From Deltaproteobacteria bacterium (GTDB lineage: Bacteria > Desulfobacterota > Syntrophia > Syntrophales > JACQWR01): a DNA stretch of 64,000 nucleotides. The translations under genes and the position numbers were made by a program. How positions within the stretch are numbered: position 1 is the stretch's first letter; every line of letters starts with the position of its first letter. Where the stretch lies: contig JACQWR010000018.1 in the NCBI GenBank assembly GCA_016209105.1, positions 62,001-126,000 of the forward strand, read 5' to 3'. Shown here one piece after another: positions 8,222-17,098 of this stretch. Under the pieces are notes generated by a model. The model searched no databases. It was not told where the DNA came from and worked only from the letters and a program-made list of their open reading frames with translations.

Positions 8222-8671
8222 ATGATAAAGATCCGCAACCCGAAGGATTTATGTGCCGGTCTCTTTTTCATGGTTTTCGGGCTGAGCGCTGTTTTAATTT
8301 CCAGAACATACCCCCTGGGAACGGCGTTTCGGATGGGTGCGGGATATTTCCCTATACTGATCGGCGGCATTCTTTTTCTTATCGGGCTTGTGATTGTGAT
8401 AAAAGCGTTCTTTGGCGCGAGAGAATCGCTTTCCCTTCCGAAATGGCGCCCCCTTCTTTTCATCGTTATCTCGATAATCCTGTTCGGACTGATGATCAAA
8501 CCGCTTGGCTTGGTAGTGACGGCATTTATTGTGGTAATGACCAGCGGATTGGCCGGCGAACGCTTCCACGTCCGTGAAATGATTTTGCTGGCGACAGTGC
8601 TGGCGGTGCTTTCCGCCGTATTGTTCGTCTCTATCTTGGGGCTTCCTTTTCCGGTTTGGCCGCAATTGTGA
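8222..8671 (+). CDS. tctB: Tripartite tricarboxylate transporter small membrane subunit TctB
   Basis: This is a 149-residue protein with four predicted membrane helices (about 12-30, 40-60, 75-105 and 120-145), the usual size and shape of TctB. It lies 17 bases after tctC and just before tctA. It is the small, poorly conserved subunit of the proton- or sodium-driven carboxylate importer. Confidence 0.87.
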   Translation: MIKIRNPKDLCAGLFFMVFGLSAVLISRTYPLGTAFRMGAGYFPILIGGILFLIGLVIVIKAFFGARESLSLPKWRPLLFIVISIILFGLMIKPLGLVVTAFIVVMTSGLAGERFHVREMILLATVLAVLSAVLFVSILGLPFPVWPQL

Positions 8672-8682
8672 GGGTTGGCGCG

Positions 8683-10194
8683 ATGGATATTTTTGATAAC
8701 ATCTTATTGGGTTTTTCCGTCGCAATCACGCTAAAAAACCTGTCCTACTGTCTGCTCGGTTCGTTGGTCGGCACCTTGGTCGGCGTGCTTCCCGGACTGG
8801 GCCCGGTGGCGACGATCGCCATGCTTATGCCGCTTACCTATGGATTGGACACCACCACGGCGCTCATCATGCTGGCCGGCATTTATTACGGCGCCCAGTA
8901 CGGCGGCTCGACCACCGCGGTGCTGGTAAATATACCCGGTGAAACGAGTTCCATAATCACAACCTTCGATGGTCACCAAATGGCCCTTCAGGGCAGAGCG
9001 GCCGAGGCGCTGCTGGTGGCGGCCTTGGGATCGTTTTTTGCCGGCACGGTGAGCACGTTTCTGGTTGCCGGATTCGCCCCTCCGCTTTCGATGCTCGCGA
9101 TCAACTTCAGCGCCCCGGAATACTTCTCTCTCATGGTGCTGTGCCTGATCGGCTTAGTCGTGCTTGCACACGGCTCGGTTTTGAAGGCGATAGCCATGGT
9201 GCTGGCGGGGTTGCTGCTCGGACTGGTAGGCCAGGATGTTACGAGCGGAGTGAATCGCCTTACCTTCGGCATTCGGGAACTGAGTGACGGCATCGGCTTT
9301 GTCGTGGTGGCCATGGCTCTGTTCGGCATTAACGAGATTATCGTCGGCCTGGAATCTCCCGAAGAAAGACGCGAAGTGCTTTCTAAAAAACGTGGGGGGC
9401 TGGGGAAATGGTCCCTTTCCAAGGAGGATTTCAGACTGGCGTGGCCGGCTTCGGTGCGCGGCACCGCTTTGGGCGCAGTATTAGGGCTGCTGCCCGGAAG
9501 CGGAGGTGTGCTCGCTTCGTTTGTCTCGTATATTGTGGAAAAGAAAATCGCCAAGGATCCCAGTCGCTTCGGCAAGGGCGCCATAGAAGGCGTGGCCGGC
9601 CCCGAGTCGGCAAATAATGCAGGCGCCCAGACATCCTTCATCCCCATGCTGACATTGGGACTCCCCTCAACCCCGACCATGGCGCTTATGATCGGGGCTT
9701 TGACGCTCCACGGCATCCAACCGGGGCCGCAGGTAATGACAACCAACCCCACGCTTTTCTGGGGTTTGATCGCCAGTATGTGGATCGGTAATCTGTTTCT
9801 GGTGATCCTTAACCTGCCCCTGATCGGCGTATGGATCAAGCTGGTAAGCGTCCGATTCCGCCTCCTGTATCCGGCCATCCTGCTTTTTTGCTGCATCGGG
9901 GTCTATAGCCTCAGTAATTCGACGTTTGAGGTGATCCTCACCTCCCTTTTCTGCGTGCTTGGCTATTGCTTGGTAAAGCTCGATTGTGAGCCCGCGCCGC
10001 TCCTCTTGGGCATGATCCTGGGGCCAATGATGGAAGAGAATCTGCGTCGCGCTATGACGATTTCCCGCGGAGATCCCGGCGTGTTTATCAGACGCCCCGT
10101 AAGCTTGGTGTTGCTTATCTTTGCCGCCGCACTCCTGCTCATGTTGGTCGTGCCGGCCATCAGAAAGAAAAGAGTCGAGGCGTTCAAGGAGTAG
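8683..10194 (+). CDS. tctA: Tripartite tricarboxylate transporter large membrane subunit TctA
   Basis: The 503-residue multi-spanning permease has the TctA signatures GVLPGLGPVATIAMLMPLTY and YYGAQYGGSTTAVLVNIPGE in the first half. GLLPGSGGVLASF and AGPESANNAGAQTSFIPMLTLGLP follow in the second, an inverted duplication typical of the family. ATG 8683 is preferred to the upstream in-frame 8656 because a GAGGG site lies 8 bases before it. It forms the substrate channel with TctB. Confidence 0.92.
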   Translation: MDIFDNILLGFSVAITLKNLSYCLLGSLVGTLVGVLPGLGPVATIAMLMPLTYGLDTTTALIMLAGIYYGAQYGGSTTAVLVNIPGETSSIITTFDGHQMALQGRAAEALLVAALGSFFAGTVSTFLVAGFAPPLSMLAINFSAPEYFSLMVLCLIGLVVLAHGSVLKAIAMVLAGLLLGLVGQDVTSGVNRLTFGIRELSDGIGFVVVAMALFGINEIIVGLESPEERREVLSKKRGGLGKWSLSKEDFRLAWPASVRGTALGAVLGLLPGSGGVLASFVSYIVEKKIAKDPSRFGKGAIEGVAGPESANNAGAQTSFIPMLTLGLPSTPTMALMIGALTLHGIQPGPQVMTTNPTLFWGLIASMWIGNLFLVILNLPLIGVWIKLVSVRFRLLYPAILLFCCIGVYSLSNSTFEVILTSLFCVLGYCLVKLDCEPAPLLLGMILGPMMEENLRRAMTISRGDPGVFIRRPVSLVLLIFAAALLLMLVVPAIRKKRVEAFKE

Positions 10195-10282
10195 TGATGC
10201 CTCCGGACTTTTTTTACCTGCATATTTTGAGGCCCTCATACAGGCAAAAAATAGTTAATACGAAATCGAAGGAGAAGTTGGT

Positions 10283-11326
10283 ATGACAAAAAAGTGGAAC
10301 GTGTTTATCGCCGAGCCGATTGATTTCCCGGGAACAACACACAGTGAATTGGAAGCGGCAGGCTGTAAAGTCATCATCGGGCGACCGACCTGGAAGCACC
10401 CCGGCTGGGAATATACCGAAGACGAGTTGATAGAGGCATGTCAAGATATGGATGCGGTAATGGGCGCCTCCCGTGATAGTTATACGCGACGGTTCATGGA
10501 GTCGGTGAAAAGGCTGAGGATCATTTCCAAGTACGGGATAGGTTTAGAGAAAATAGACGTTAAGGCCGCCACCGATAGCGGCGTCCTCGTTGCCAATACA
10601 CCGGTTCAGGAAAACATTGACGCCGTCGCGGAGCATACCGTTGCCTTGATGTTAGGTCTCTCGAAGAGATTATCGTTTGCATCTCGTCATGCAAAAAGCG
10701 GAAAATGGAGAGATCAAGCCGTTACGACAAGCGAGCTTTTCGGAAAAACCGTCGGGATCGTAGGGCTGGGAAGGATCGGCACCGCAATAACCCAAAGACT
10801 TGCCGGATGGAAGGTCAATTTTTGGGGATATGATCCGTATAAAACCGATGATTACTTCAAACGGCATGGAGTTGATCCCGTCTCCATGGAGAAACTGTTG
10901 AAGGAAGCGGATATTATTTTGGTAAACGTCGTGGCGACAAGTGAGACAGAGAAGATGTTCTCTGAAAACCAGTTTAAAATGATGAAGAAAGACGCTATAA
11001 TCATCAATACTTCCCGGGGAGAGGTGATTGACGAAGAGGCATTGATAAAAGCGCTGCAAGAGAATTGGATAGGGGGTGCAGGTCTTGATGTCACCGACCC
11101 GGAACCTCCATGCCCGGACAACCCCTTATGGAAAATGGAGAACGTGATTATAACTCCTCATATCGCCGGATGGTCGAACACCACGTTGGTCGCTATTACA
11201 AAAAGGGCTGCGAACAATCTGCTCAACGCCTTGCGTGGGGATGTCCCCATATCGTTGGTAAACCCGGAAGCCCTGCCTCAATGGAGGGAGCGAATTAAGA
11301 AGATCGAAAAAAATCGTGAGGCCTAA
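10283..11326 (+). CDS. D-isomer-specific 2-hydroxyacid dehydrogenase, NAD-dependent
   Basis: The 347-residue enzyme belongs to the phosphoglycerate dehydrogenase-like family. The NAD motif GLGRIG is at 161-166; the catalytic Arg is R245 (TSRGE), the Glu E274 (DPEPP) and the His H293 (TPHIAGWS). It interconverts a D-2-hydroxy acid and a 2-oxo acid. Next to a 2-oxoacid dehydrogenase and a carboxylate importer, it could turn D-mandelate or a similar acid into the 2-oxo substrate. Preceded by an AGGAGAAG site. The exact substrate is not visible. Confidence 0.87.
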   Translation: MTKKWNVFIAEPIDFPGTTHSELEAAGCKVIIGRPTWKHPGWEYTEDELIEACQDMDAVMGASRDSYTRRFMESVKRLRIISKYGIGLEKIDVKAATDSGVLVANTPVQENIDAVAEHTVALMLGLSKRLSFASRHAKSGKWRDQAVTTSELFGKTVGIVGLGRIGTAITQRLAGWKVNFWGYDPYKTDDYFKRHGVDPVSMEKLLKEADIILVNVVATSETEKMFSENQFKMMKKDAIIINTSRGEVIDEEALIKALQENWIGGAGLDVTDPEPPCPDNPLWKMENVIITPHIAGWSNTTLVAITKRAANNLLNALRGDVPISLVNPEALPQWRERIKKIEKNREA

Positions 11327-11390
11327 ATGTTTCAGGGGCGCGGGCTGACCGATACCACCTCGAACAATTGCCTGTTTTAGCGGAGAACAT

Positions 11391-13175
11391 ATGAACAAAA
11401 AGAAAAACTCGCACCGTGGCGCGGGAGAAATTCCCCTCAAAGGTCCAAACCAGAAGGAACTCTGGGGAAGCGACGCCCTGGCGGCGATGGTGCGGGCGCT
11501 TGATATCCCCTATCTTGCTCTAAATCCCGGGGCGAGCTATCGCGGTTTGCACGACAGCATCGTCAACTATCTGGGAAACTCGCGTCCGAAGATATTACTG
11601 TGTCTGCACGAGGAAAACGCCGTTGCCATCGCACACGGCTATGCCAAGGCTTCAGGCAAGATCATGGGAGCGCTTGTTCACAGCAACGTAGGATTGATGC
11701 ACGCATCAATGGCGGTATTTAACGCATGGTGCGACCGTATGCCGCTTCTTCTGCTGGGCGCAACGGGTCCGATGGATGCGGCCAAGAGACGTCCGTGGAT
11801 CGACTGGATACATACCGTCAGCGACCAGGGATCTCTCATCCGCGATTACACAAAATGGGATAACCAGGCCGGATCGGTTATTTCCGCCTATGAAGCATTG
11901 TTGCGGGCTGTGCAGATTGCCGATACTGCGCCCCGCGGCCCGACCTACGTCAATCTCGACGCAGCGTTTCAGGAAGAGGAAATCGGCGCTATTCCGCCCC
12001 TGCCGGATGTGAAGCGCTATTGCGCTCCCGAGTCGACGATTCCCTCTGATGATCTTATCAGAAAGGCGGCAAGGCTCCTTTCGGGCTCGAAAAATCCGAT
12101 TATTCTCGCCGGTCGGGTATCCCGAAGCGAAACCGCATGGAAGCATCGCATTTCGCTTGCCGAAAAGCTCCGGGCGCGGGTGCTTACCGATCTGAAAGTT
12201 GGCGCCGCATTTCCGACCGACCATGCTCTGCACCCGATTCCACCCTCGGCCGTCGTTTCGCCTCTCATGGCAAAGGCTATTGGCGAGGCCGATGTGATTC
12301 TTTCGCTTGACTGGGTTGATCTGGCAGGATCGCTCAAACGGGCCGCTGCGGGAAAGAAGAAGGTGCAACAAAAAATTATCCGGGTCTCAGCCGATGCGCA
12401 TATCCATCGCGGCTGGAGCATGGATTACCAGGGGATGCCTCCCGCGGATATCTATCTCATGAGCGAGCCGGATGCCACGGTTCCACTACTCCTTGAGGCT
12501 GTTATGGAGCGCTCTTCCCCCGCCCGCACCATGCAGACGGTCTCTCCCCTGAAACCGGATAATATCGTCTCGATTCGCGCCTTGGCGCATGCTTTGAACG
12601 CCGCTACCAAAGGGATGGATGTTTGCATTACCCATTTGCCCCTCGGTTGGAACGGAGCTTACCGCCATTTTAAACACCCTCTTGATTATATCGGCTCCGA
12701 AGGCGGCGGCGGGATCGGAGCAGGACCCGGTTTGACGGTAGGCGCTGCGCTGGCGCTCAAGGGCAGCGGCCGCATGCCCATCGGTATTGTGGGCGATGGA
12801 GATTTTTTGATGGGAGTGACCGCCCTCTGGACAGCGGTGCATTACCGGATTCCGTGCCTCATTCTTGTCGCAAACAACCGTTCCTTCTTTAACGACGAGT
12901 TGCATCAAGAGAGCGTGGCTCAAGAACGAGGACGTCCACGAGAGAACCGGTGGATCGGCCAGCGCATCAGCGACCCGGATATAGATCTGGCTATGATGGC
13001 GAAGGCCCAGGGCGCAGAAGGCATCGGACCAATCGGAAAGGTGTCGGATATCGTTCCGGCAATAGAGAAGGGGATCACTCTGGTTGAAGGCGGCGCCGTA
13101 TGCGTGGTTGATGTTCGAGTTCAGCCGGGCTACGATATTAATCTTGAAAGTTTCTCGGCAATAGCCAAGCGTTGA
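11391..13175 (+). CDS. ThDP-dependent decarboxylase/acetolactate synthase-like enzyme (benzoylformate decarboxylase-like)
   Basis: A 594-residue enzyme with the three ThDP-family domains. The pyrimidine domain contains catalytic Glu E74 in HEENAVAIAHGYA, the central TPP_enzyme_M domain spans about 220-360, and the PP domain has GDGDFLMG at about 468 with the metal-binding Asn near 496. It resembles the benzoylformate decarboxylase/acetolactate synthase group, which breaks 2-oxo acids to aldehydes or joins them. An aldehyde dehydrogenase directly downstream supports decarboxylation to an aldehyde. Specificity for phenylglyoxylate is inference only; acetolactate synthase activity cannot be excluded. 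Confidence 0.78.
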   Translation: MNKKKNSHRGAGEIPLKGPNQKELWGSDALAAMVRALDIPYLALNPGASYRGLHDSIVNYLGNSRPKILLCLHEENAVAIAHGYAKASGKIMGALVHSNVGLMHASMAVFNAWCDRMPLLLLGATGPMDAAKRRPWIDWIHTVSDQGSLIRDYTKWDNQAGSVISAYEALLRAVQIADTAPRGPTYVNLDAAFQEEEIGAIPPLPDVKRYCAPESTIPSDDLIRKAARLLSGSKNPIILAGRVSRSETAWKHRISLAEKLRARVLTDLKVGAAFPTDHALHPIPPSAVVSPLMAKAIGEADVILSLDWVDLAGSLKRAAAGKKKVQQKIIRVSADAHIHRGWSMDYQGMPPADIYLMSEPDATVPLLLEAVMERSSPARTMQTVSPLKPDNIVSIRALAHALNAATKGMDVCITHLPLGWNGAYRHFKHPLDYIGSEGGGGIGAGPGLTVGAALALKGSGRMPIGIVGDGDFLMGVTALWTAVHYRIPCLILVANNRSFFNDELHQESVAQERGRPRENRWIGQRISDPDIDLAMMAKAQGAEGIGPIGKVSDIVPAIEKGITLVEGGAVCVVDVRVQPGYDINLESFSAIAKR

Positions 13176-13196
13176 AGATACTATTTGAGCGGCATC

Positions 13197-14681
13197 ATGA
13201 ACCGAAAAAAAGAATTAGCGGAAATCAAAACCAAGATAGCGTCATTCCTTCCCCAGCATCGTGATCTCTATTATGACGGAAAGTGGCAGAGGCCTCAAGG
13301 CGGCTACCGTGATACCGGGAATCCGGCAACGGGCGATTCTCTCGGCCCCGCCGCAGAGGCTGATGCCGGGGATGTGGATGCAGCCGTAAAAGCGGCGCAC
13401 AGAGCCTCGCTTGAGTGGCGCAGGATTAAGCCGCTGGAACGGGCCGCGCTTTTGAAAAAGGTTGCGGGTGTTTTGCGCGCCCACGCCGAAGAACTGGCGA
13501 TGATTGATGCAGCCAATTGCGGCAACCCGATTCGAGAGATGCTTCAAGATGCGGTGGTTGCGGCAATGCAGATCGAGTTTTATGCCGGGCTCGTCACCGA
13601 GGTCAAGGGCACAACAATCCCCATGGGCGAAGGGGTGGTCAATATGTCGGTGCGGGAGCCTTATGGCGTGGTTGGGAGGATCGTCGCCTATAACCACCCC
13701 ATCATGTTTACCGCAGGCAAGGCGGCCCCGGCGCTTGCCGCCGGCAATGCCGTCATCATGAAGCCGCCCTATCAGGCGCCGCTTTCGGCCTACCGGATGA
13801 TGGAGCTTATCGAAGGCATTCTGCCTCCCGGAGTGCTCAATATCGTATCCGCAGGCCGCGAGGGCAGCGAGGCGCTCGTGATCCATCCGCTGGTGCCGCG
13901 CATCGCTCTTATCGGCAGTGTCCCCACGGGTCGCGCTGTCGCGAAGACGGCATCCGCTCGGCTCAAACGGGTAACCTTGGAGCTGGGCGGCAAGAACGCC
14001 TGTATCATCTATCCAGACGCTGAAATAAAGAAAGCAACACAAGGCGCCGTAACCGGCATGAATTTCAGTTGGTGCGGCCAATCCTGCGGATCCACGTCCC
14101 GTCTCTTCCTGCACGAGGACATATACGATCGTGTAATGGAAGGCATATTGGAAATCATCAAGATTTACCGCCCCGGCATCCCCACGGACATGGAAACAAC
14201 GATGGGCGCCGTCATCTCCAAGGCACAGCATGAGAAAATCCTGGGCTATATTGATATCGCCAAACGGGAGGGTGCAAGGCTCGTCTATGGCGGTAATATC
14301 CCGACCGATCCCCTGCTTTCCCGCGGGTGGTTCGTGGAGCCTACCGTGTTCACCGACGTAGATCAGGACATGCGCATCGCTCAAGAAGAAATTTTTGGTC
14401 CGGTCCTCAGTGTAATCAAATGGAAGGATGAGGAGCGGATGTTCGCCCAGGTCAATGCCGTGGAGTACGGCCTGACCGCATCCATCTGGACCACCAGTCT
14501 GGCCAACGCCCACCGGGCGGCAAGCCGGACGGAGGCGGGCTATGTTTGGGTGAACAGCGCGAGCGCGCATTTCTTAGGCGCAAGTTTCGGCGGCTATAAA
14601 CAGTCCGGCATCGGCCGCGAAGAAGGCCTCGATGAGCTGCTCTCCTATACCCAGGAAAAGAACATCAACATTACTCTTTGA
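13197..14681 (+). CDS. NAD(P)-dependent aldehyde dehydrogenase
   Basis: A full-length aldehyde dehydrogenase of 494 residues from ATG 13197; an in-frame TTG at 13185 also exists. The catalytic residues are E262 in LELGGKN and C297 in WCGQSCGSTSR, and EEIFGPVLSV lies towards the C-terminus. It oxidises an aldehyde to the acid. Its position 21 bases after the ThDP decarboxylase suggests it removes that enzyme's aldehyde product, for example benzaldehyde to benzoate. The ribosome site is weak, so translation may be coupled to the upstream gene. Confidence 0.87.
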   Translation: MNRKKELAEIKTKIASFLPQHRDLYYDGKWQRPQGGYRDTGNPATGDSLGPAAEADAGDVDAAVKAAHRASLEWRRIKPLERAALLKKVAGVLRAHAEELAMIDAANCGNPIREMLQDAVVAAMQIEFYAGLVTEVKGTTIPMGEGVVNMSVREPYGVVGRIVAYNHPIMFTAGKAAPALAAGNAVIMKPPYQAPLSAYRMMELIEGILPPGVLNIVSAGREGSEALVIHPLVPRIALIGSVPTGRAVAKTASARLKRVTLELGGKNACIIYPDAEIKKATQGAVTGMNFSWCGQSCGSTSRLFLHEDIYDRVMEGILEIIKIYRPGIPTDMETTMGAVISKAQHEKILGYIDIAKREGARLVYGGNIPTDPLLSRGWFVEPTVFTDVDQDMRIAQEEIFGPVLSVIKWKDEERMFAQVNAVEYGLTASIWTTSLANAHRAASRTEAGYVWVNSASAHFLGASFGGYKQSGIGREEGLDELLSYTQEKNINITL

Positions 14682-14690
14682 TCTCTGTAA

Positions 14691-14814
14691 TGACCGTATG
14701 CGATTTTTGCAATGCCCCTTGCGTACGTCAGGGCAGTGAGGCCCACCGGGCGGAGCTTGCAGGCGCGTCCCCGGTTAACTTGTTTTCCCCCGCCCTTGGC
14801 GATATTGTCCGCCC
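14691..14814. repeat. 3-prime-located dispersed repeat, copy 2
   Basis: The segment begins TGACCGTATGCGATTTTTGC, contains ACGTCAGGGCAGTGAGG and ends CGATATTGTCCGCCC, matching both ends of 1442-1593 and the left end of 17045-17098. It begins nine bases after the aldehyde dehydrogenase stop codon and may mark the operon end. Confidence 0.65.
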
Positions 14815-14830
14815 AAATTCCTCTAATGGC

Positions 14831-14860
14831 TTGACATCTGCCGTCCCTACAGGGTACTCT
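14831..14860 (+). promoter_or_regulatory. Promoter of the SPFH-domain gene
   Basis: TTGACA (14831-14836), an 18-base spacer and TACTCT (14855-14860) precede the SPFH gene by about 80 bases. Confidence 0.5.
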
Positions 14861-14939
14861 TCCGAGAGAACAAGGGATAGGGAAGGATAAAAACAACAGA
14901 GAGCGTTTCTCGCAGACGGGAAAAAGGAAGGGAAATACC

Positions 14940-15812
14940 ATGTACGAAAGCGATGTGGACCGGGTAAAAGAGGGCATACAGACCCTGTTGAAAAAGGGAC
15001 CTTCAAGAACGGCGGTTATTGTCGGCGTCATCATTCTCCTGTTATTTTTAGTGAGGCCCTGGGTGCAGGTCGGTCCGGGACAACGGGGTATCGTCCTTAA
15101 TTTCGGCGCCGTGCAAACGTTGGTCCTGGGGGAAGGCTTGCATTTCCGCATACCGGTAATGCAGGAGATCGTCCTGGTGGACGTGAAGGTTCAGAAGGCG
15201 GAGACGGATGCGGCCGCAGCCTCGGCAGATCTCCAGGACGTCAGTTCCCGGGTGGCCTTGAACTATCATATCGTTCCCGATAAGGCCAATATTGTCTATC
15301 AGAAGATCGGTGTCCAGTTCAAGGAACGCATTATTGACCCGGCTATCCTTGAGGTCGTCAAGGCCGTAACCGCCAAGTACTCTGCGGAGGAACTTATAAC
15401 AAAGCGCCCGGCGGTAAGCGAGGCCATGAGGTTGGCCTTGTCCGAACGGCTGATGGTACATAATATAGCCGTAGATGCCTTTTCTATTGTAATATTTAGT
15501 TTCTCCAGGATCTTCACCGAAGCGATTGAATCGAAACAGACGGCCGAACAGTTGGCTCTGAAGGCCAAACGTGACCTCGACAGAATAAAGATAGAAGCGG
15601 AACAGAAAATCACCGCAGCCCGTGCGGAAGCGGAGTCGCTCAGGCTGCAGAGAACAAATATTTCCCCTGATCTTATTGAGTTGAGAAAAATCGAAGCCAA
15701 TATGAAAGCGATAGAAAAATGGAACGGCATCCTCCCCCAGGTGACGGGCGCCGGCGCCGTGCCTTTTATCGGCGTGGGGGACACATCCAAAAAATCTTCG
15801 GTCAGCAAGTAA
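14940..15812 (+). CDS. SPFH/prohibitin-family membrane protein
   Basis: The 290-residue protein has one N-terminal membrane helix (about 24-38) and an SPFH domain (about 41-215, with VGPGQRGIVLNFGAVQ and LGEGLHFRIP). A charged coiled coil (about 195-245, EQLALKAKRDLDRIKIEAEQ) follows. Prohibitin-like proteins form ring assemblies in the inner membrane and modulate proteases such as FtsH. No protease gene is adjacent. A GGAAGGGAAA site precedes the ATG and a hairpin terminator follows, so it is a single-gene unit. Confidence 0.86.
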   Translation: MYESDVDRVKEGIQTLLKKGPSRTAVIVGVIILLLFLVRPWVQVGPGQRGIVLNFGAVQTLVLGEGLHFRIPVMQEIVLVDVKVQKAETDAAAASADLQDVSSRVALNYHIVPDKANIVYQKIGVQFKERIIDPAILEVVKAVTAKYSAEELITKRPAVSEAMRLALSERLMVHNIAVDAFSIVIFSFSRIFTEAIESKQTAEQLALKAKRDLDRIKIEAEQKITAARAEAESLRLQRTNISPDLIELRKIEANMKAIEKWNGILPQVTGAGAVPFIGVGDTSKKSSVSK

Positions 15813-15867
15813 CTTTCCCGTTACAGGATACTGGTTGTGCCGCTCGAGGCACAGCGGTAACTGAAAC

Positions 15868-15898
15868 GCCCCCGGCGGGAGCCGGGGGCATCTTTCGC
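15868..15898 (+). terminator. Rho-independent terminator after the SPFH gene
   Basis: GCCCCCGGC (15868-15876) pairs perfectly with GCCGGGGGC (15881-15889) across a GGGA loop, and is followed by ATCTTT. The stem is strong but the T tract is short. Confidence 0.7.
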
Positions 15899-16064
15899 TG
15901 CCGGCGCGGTTGAGCCTTGTAGGCAACCGCACAAAACTTCAGACAGGAAATCCGGGAACGCCATACTGGTTTTTACAAAGAACGGACATGAGGTCACCAG
16001 ATTTTATGCCCCGTTGGTTGGAGAAGGAAAAAAGAAAAAAACCGGAGAGACCGGGAGGACCTTC

Positions 16065-17012
16065 ATGGCGCTTTCTGTTTTGATCTTTATTGCGAGTTTG
16101 GTGATGTTGCTGCTCTCTGCAAAGTATTTTACCGGGGCGGCAGAAAAACTCGGGTTCTTTTTTGGATTGTCGCCCTTCACGATCGGTGTGTTTATCGTGG
16201 GCATTGGCACCTCCCTGCCTGAGTTGGTCTCGGGTATTCTGGCAGGCGCATCCGGGAATTCGGAAATCGTTTCCGGAAATGTGCTGGGAGCCAACACGTC
16301 TAATATTTTTCTTATCATAGGTGTCATTGCCCTGCTCAGCAGCAAGGGCATTGAACTGGGCAGCCAGTATATCATGGTTGACCTGCATTTTATGATAGGT
16401 TCGGCATTCCTGCTCGGACTGATCATGATGGACGGGAAAATCGCCTTTGCCGAAGGGATCTTTCTCCTTTCGGCCTACGGTATTTACGCGTTTTTTTTAC
16501 TCAAGAGCGGCGAAAAGGCTAAAATTAAACTTAACGAAAAACAGCGGCCGATACCAGTGATTTTCCCGCTGAAAGAACTGCTGGTCGCGCTGGTCACAAG
16601 CCTCGGCATTTATATCGGTGCGAACTATACCGTCCAGAGCATTGTTGACATCGCACATGTTCTCCGCGTCCCCCCTTCCCTGATCTCTCTGACGGTTTTA
16701 TCGTTCGGCACCACGTTGCCTGAATTGACCGTGAGCACAACGGCCATCAAACAGGGAAAGCAGGAGATCGCCGTCGGCAACATCTTAGGTTCGTGTGTGT
16801 TCAACGCCCTGGTTATACCTGGTGCCGTGTCGGCTTTCGGCGATATCCATGTGCCTGAATACCTGATTCATTTTTTTCTCCCCCTGTTTGTCGTCGCCTC
16901 CGTGTTCTTCTATCTCCTCACCCAGGATAAAAAAATATCCAAGTGGGAAGGATTGCTGTTTCTGGTATTTTATGGATTTTTTATCAGCAGGGCGATTGCG
17001 GTGTTTGTATGA
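16065..17012 (+). CDS. Sodium/calcium exchanger family antiporter (CaxA/YrbG-like)
   Basis: A 315-residue membrane protein with two inverted halves. Each half carries the exchanger alpha repeat: GIGTSLPELVSG with GNVLGANTSNIF in the first, SFGTTLPELTVS with GNILGSCVFNAL in the second. These acidic motifs bind the exchanged cation. ATG 16065 has a GGGAGGA site 7 bases upstream, whereas the longer ORF from 16014 begins with an improbable lysine-rich stretch. It is predicted to expel Ca2+ (or another divalent ion) using Na+ or H+ across the inner membrane. Confidence 0.9.
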   Translation: MALSVLIFIASLVMLLLSAKYFTGAAEKLGFFFGLSPFTIGVFIVGIGTSLPELVSGILAGASGNSEIVSGNVLGANTSNIFLIIGVIALLSSKGIELGSQYIMVDLHFMIGSAFLLGLIMMDGKIAFAEGIFLLSAYGIYAFFLLKSGEKAKIKLNEKQRPIPVIFPLKELLVALVTSLGIYIGANYTVQSIVDIAHVLRVPPSLISLTVLSFGTTLPELTVSTTAIKQGKQEIAVGNILGSCVFNALVIPGAVSAFGDIHVPEYLIHFFLPLFVVASVFFYLLTQDKKISKWEGLLFLVFYGFFISRAIAVFV

Positions 17013-17044
17013 GAAACAGAGAGAGAGGATGACGAATAATCGCA

Positions 17045-17098
17045 ATGACCGGATGCGATTTTTACAATACCGTTTGCTATAGATCAGGGCCGTAAATC
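17045..17098. repeat. 3-prime-located dispersed repeat, copy 3 (short)
   Basis: ATGACCGGATGCGATTTTTA followed by AATACCGT and GATCAGGGC matches the left half of the copies at 1442 and 14691. It fills the gap between two convergent genes and may serve as a shared 3-prime element. Confidence 0.55.

Noticed and set aside
8988-9896. Open frame of 302 codons opposite tctA
   Set aside because: Antisense shadow of a conserved permease.
11391-13175. Naming the ThDP enzyme ilvB (acetolactate synthase)
   Set aside because: No regulatory small subunit or ilvC/ilvD nearby; it sits with an aldehyde dehydrogenase and a carboxylate importer instead.
13242-14570. Open frame of 442 codons opposite the aldehyde dehydrogenase
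   Set aside because: Antisense shadow; no motif or ribosome site, and the plus strand has all aldehyde dehydrogenase residues.
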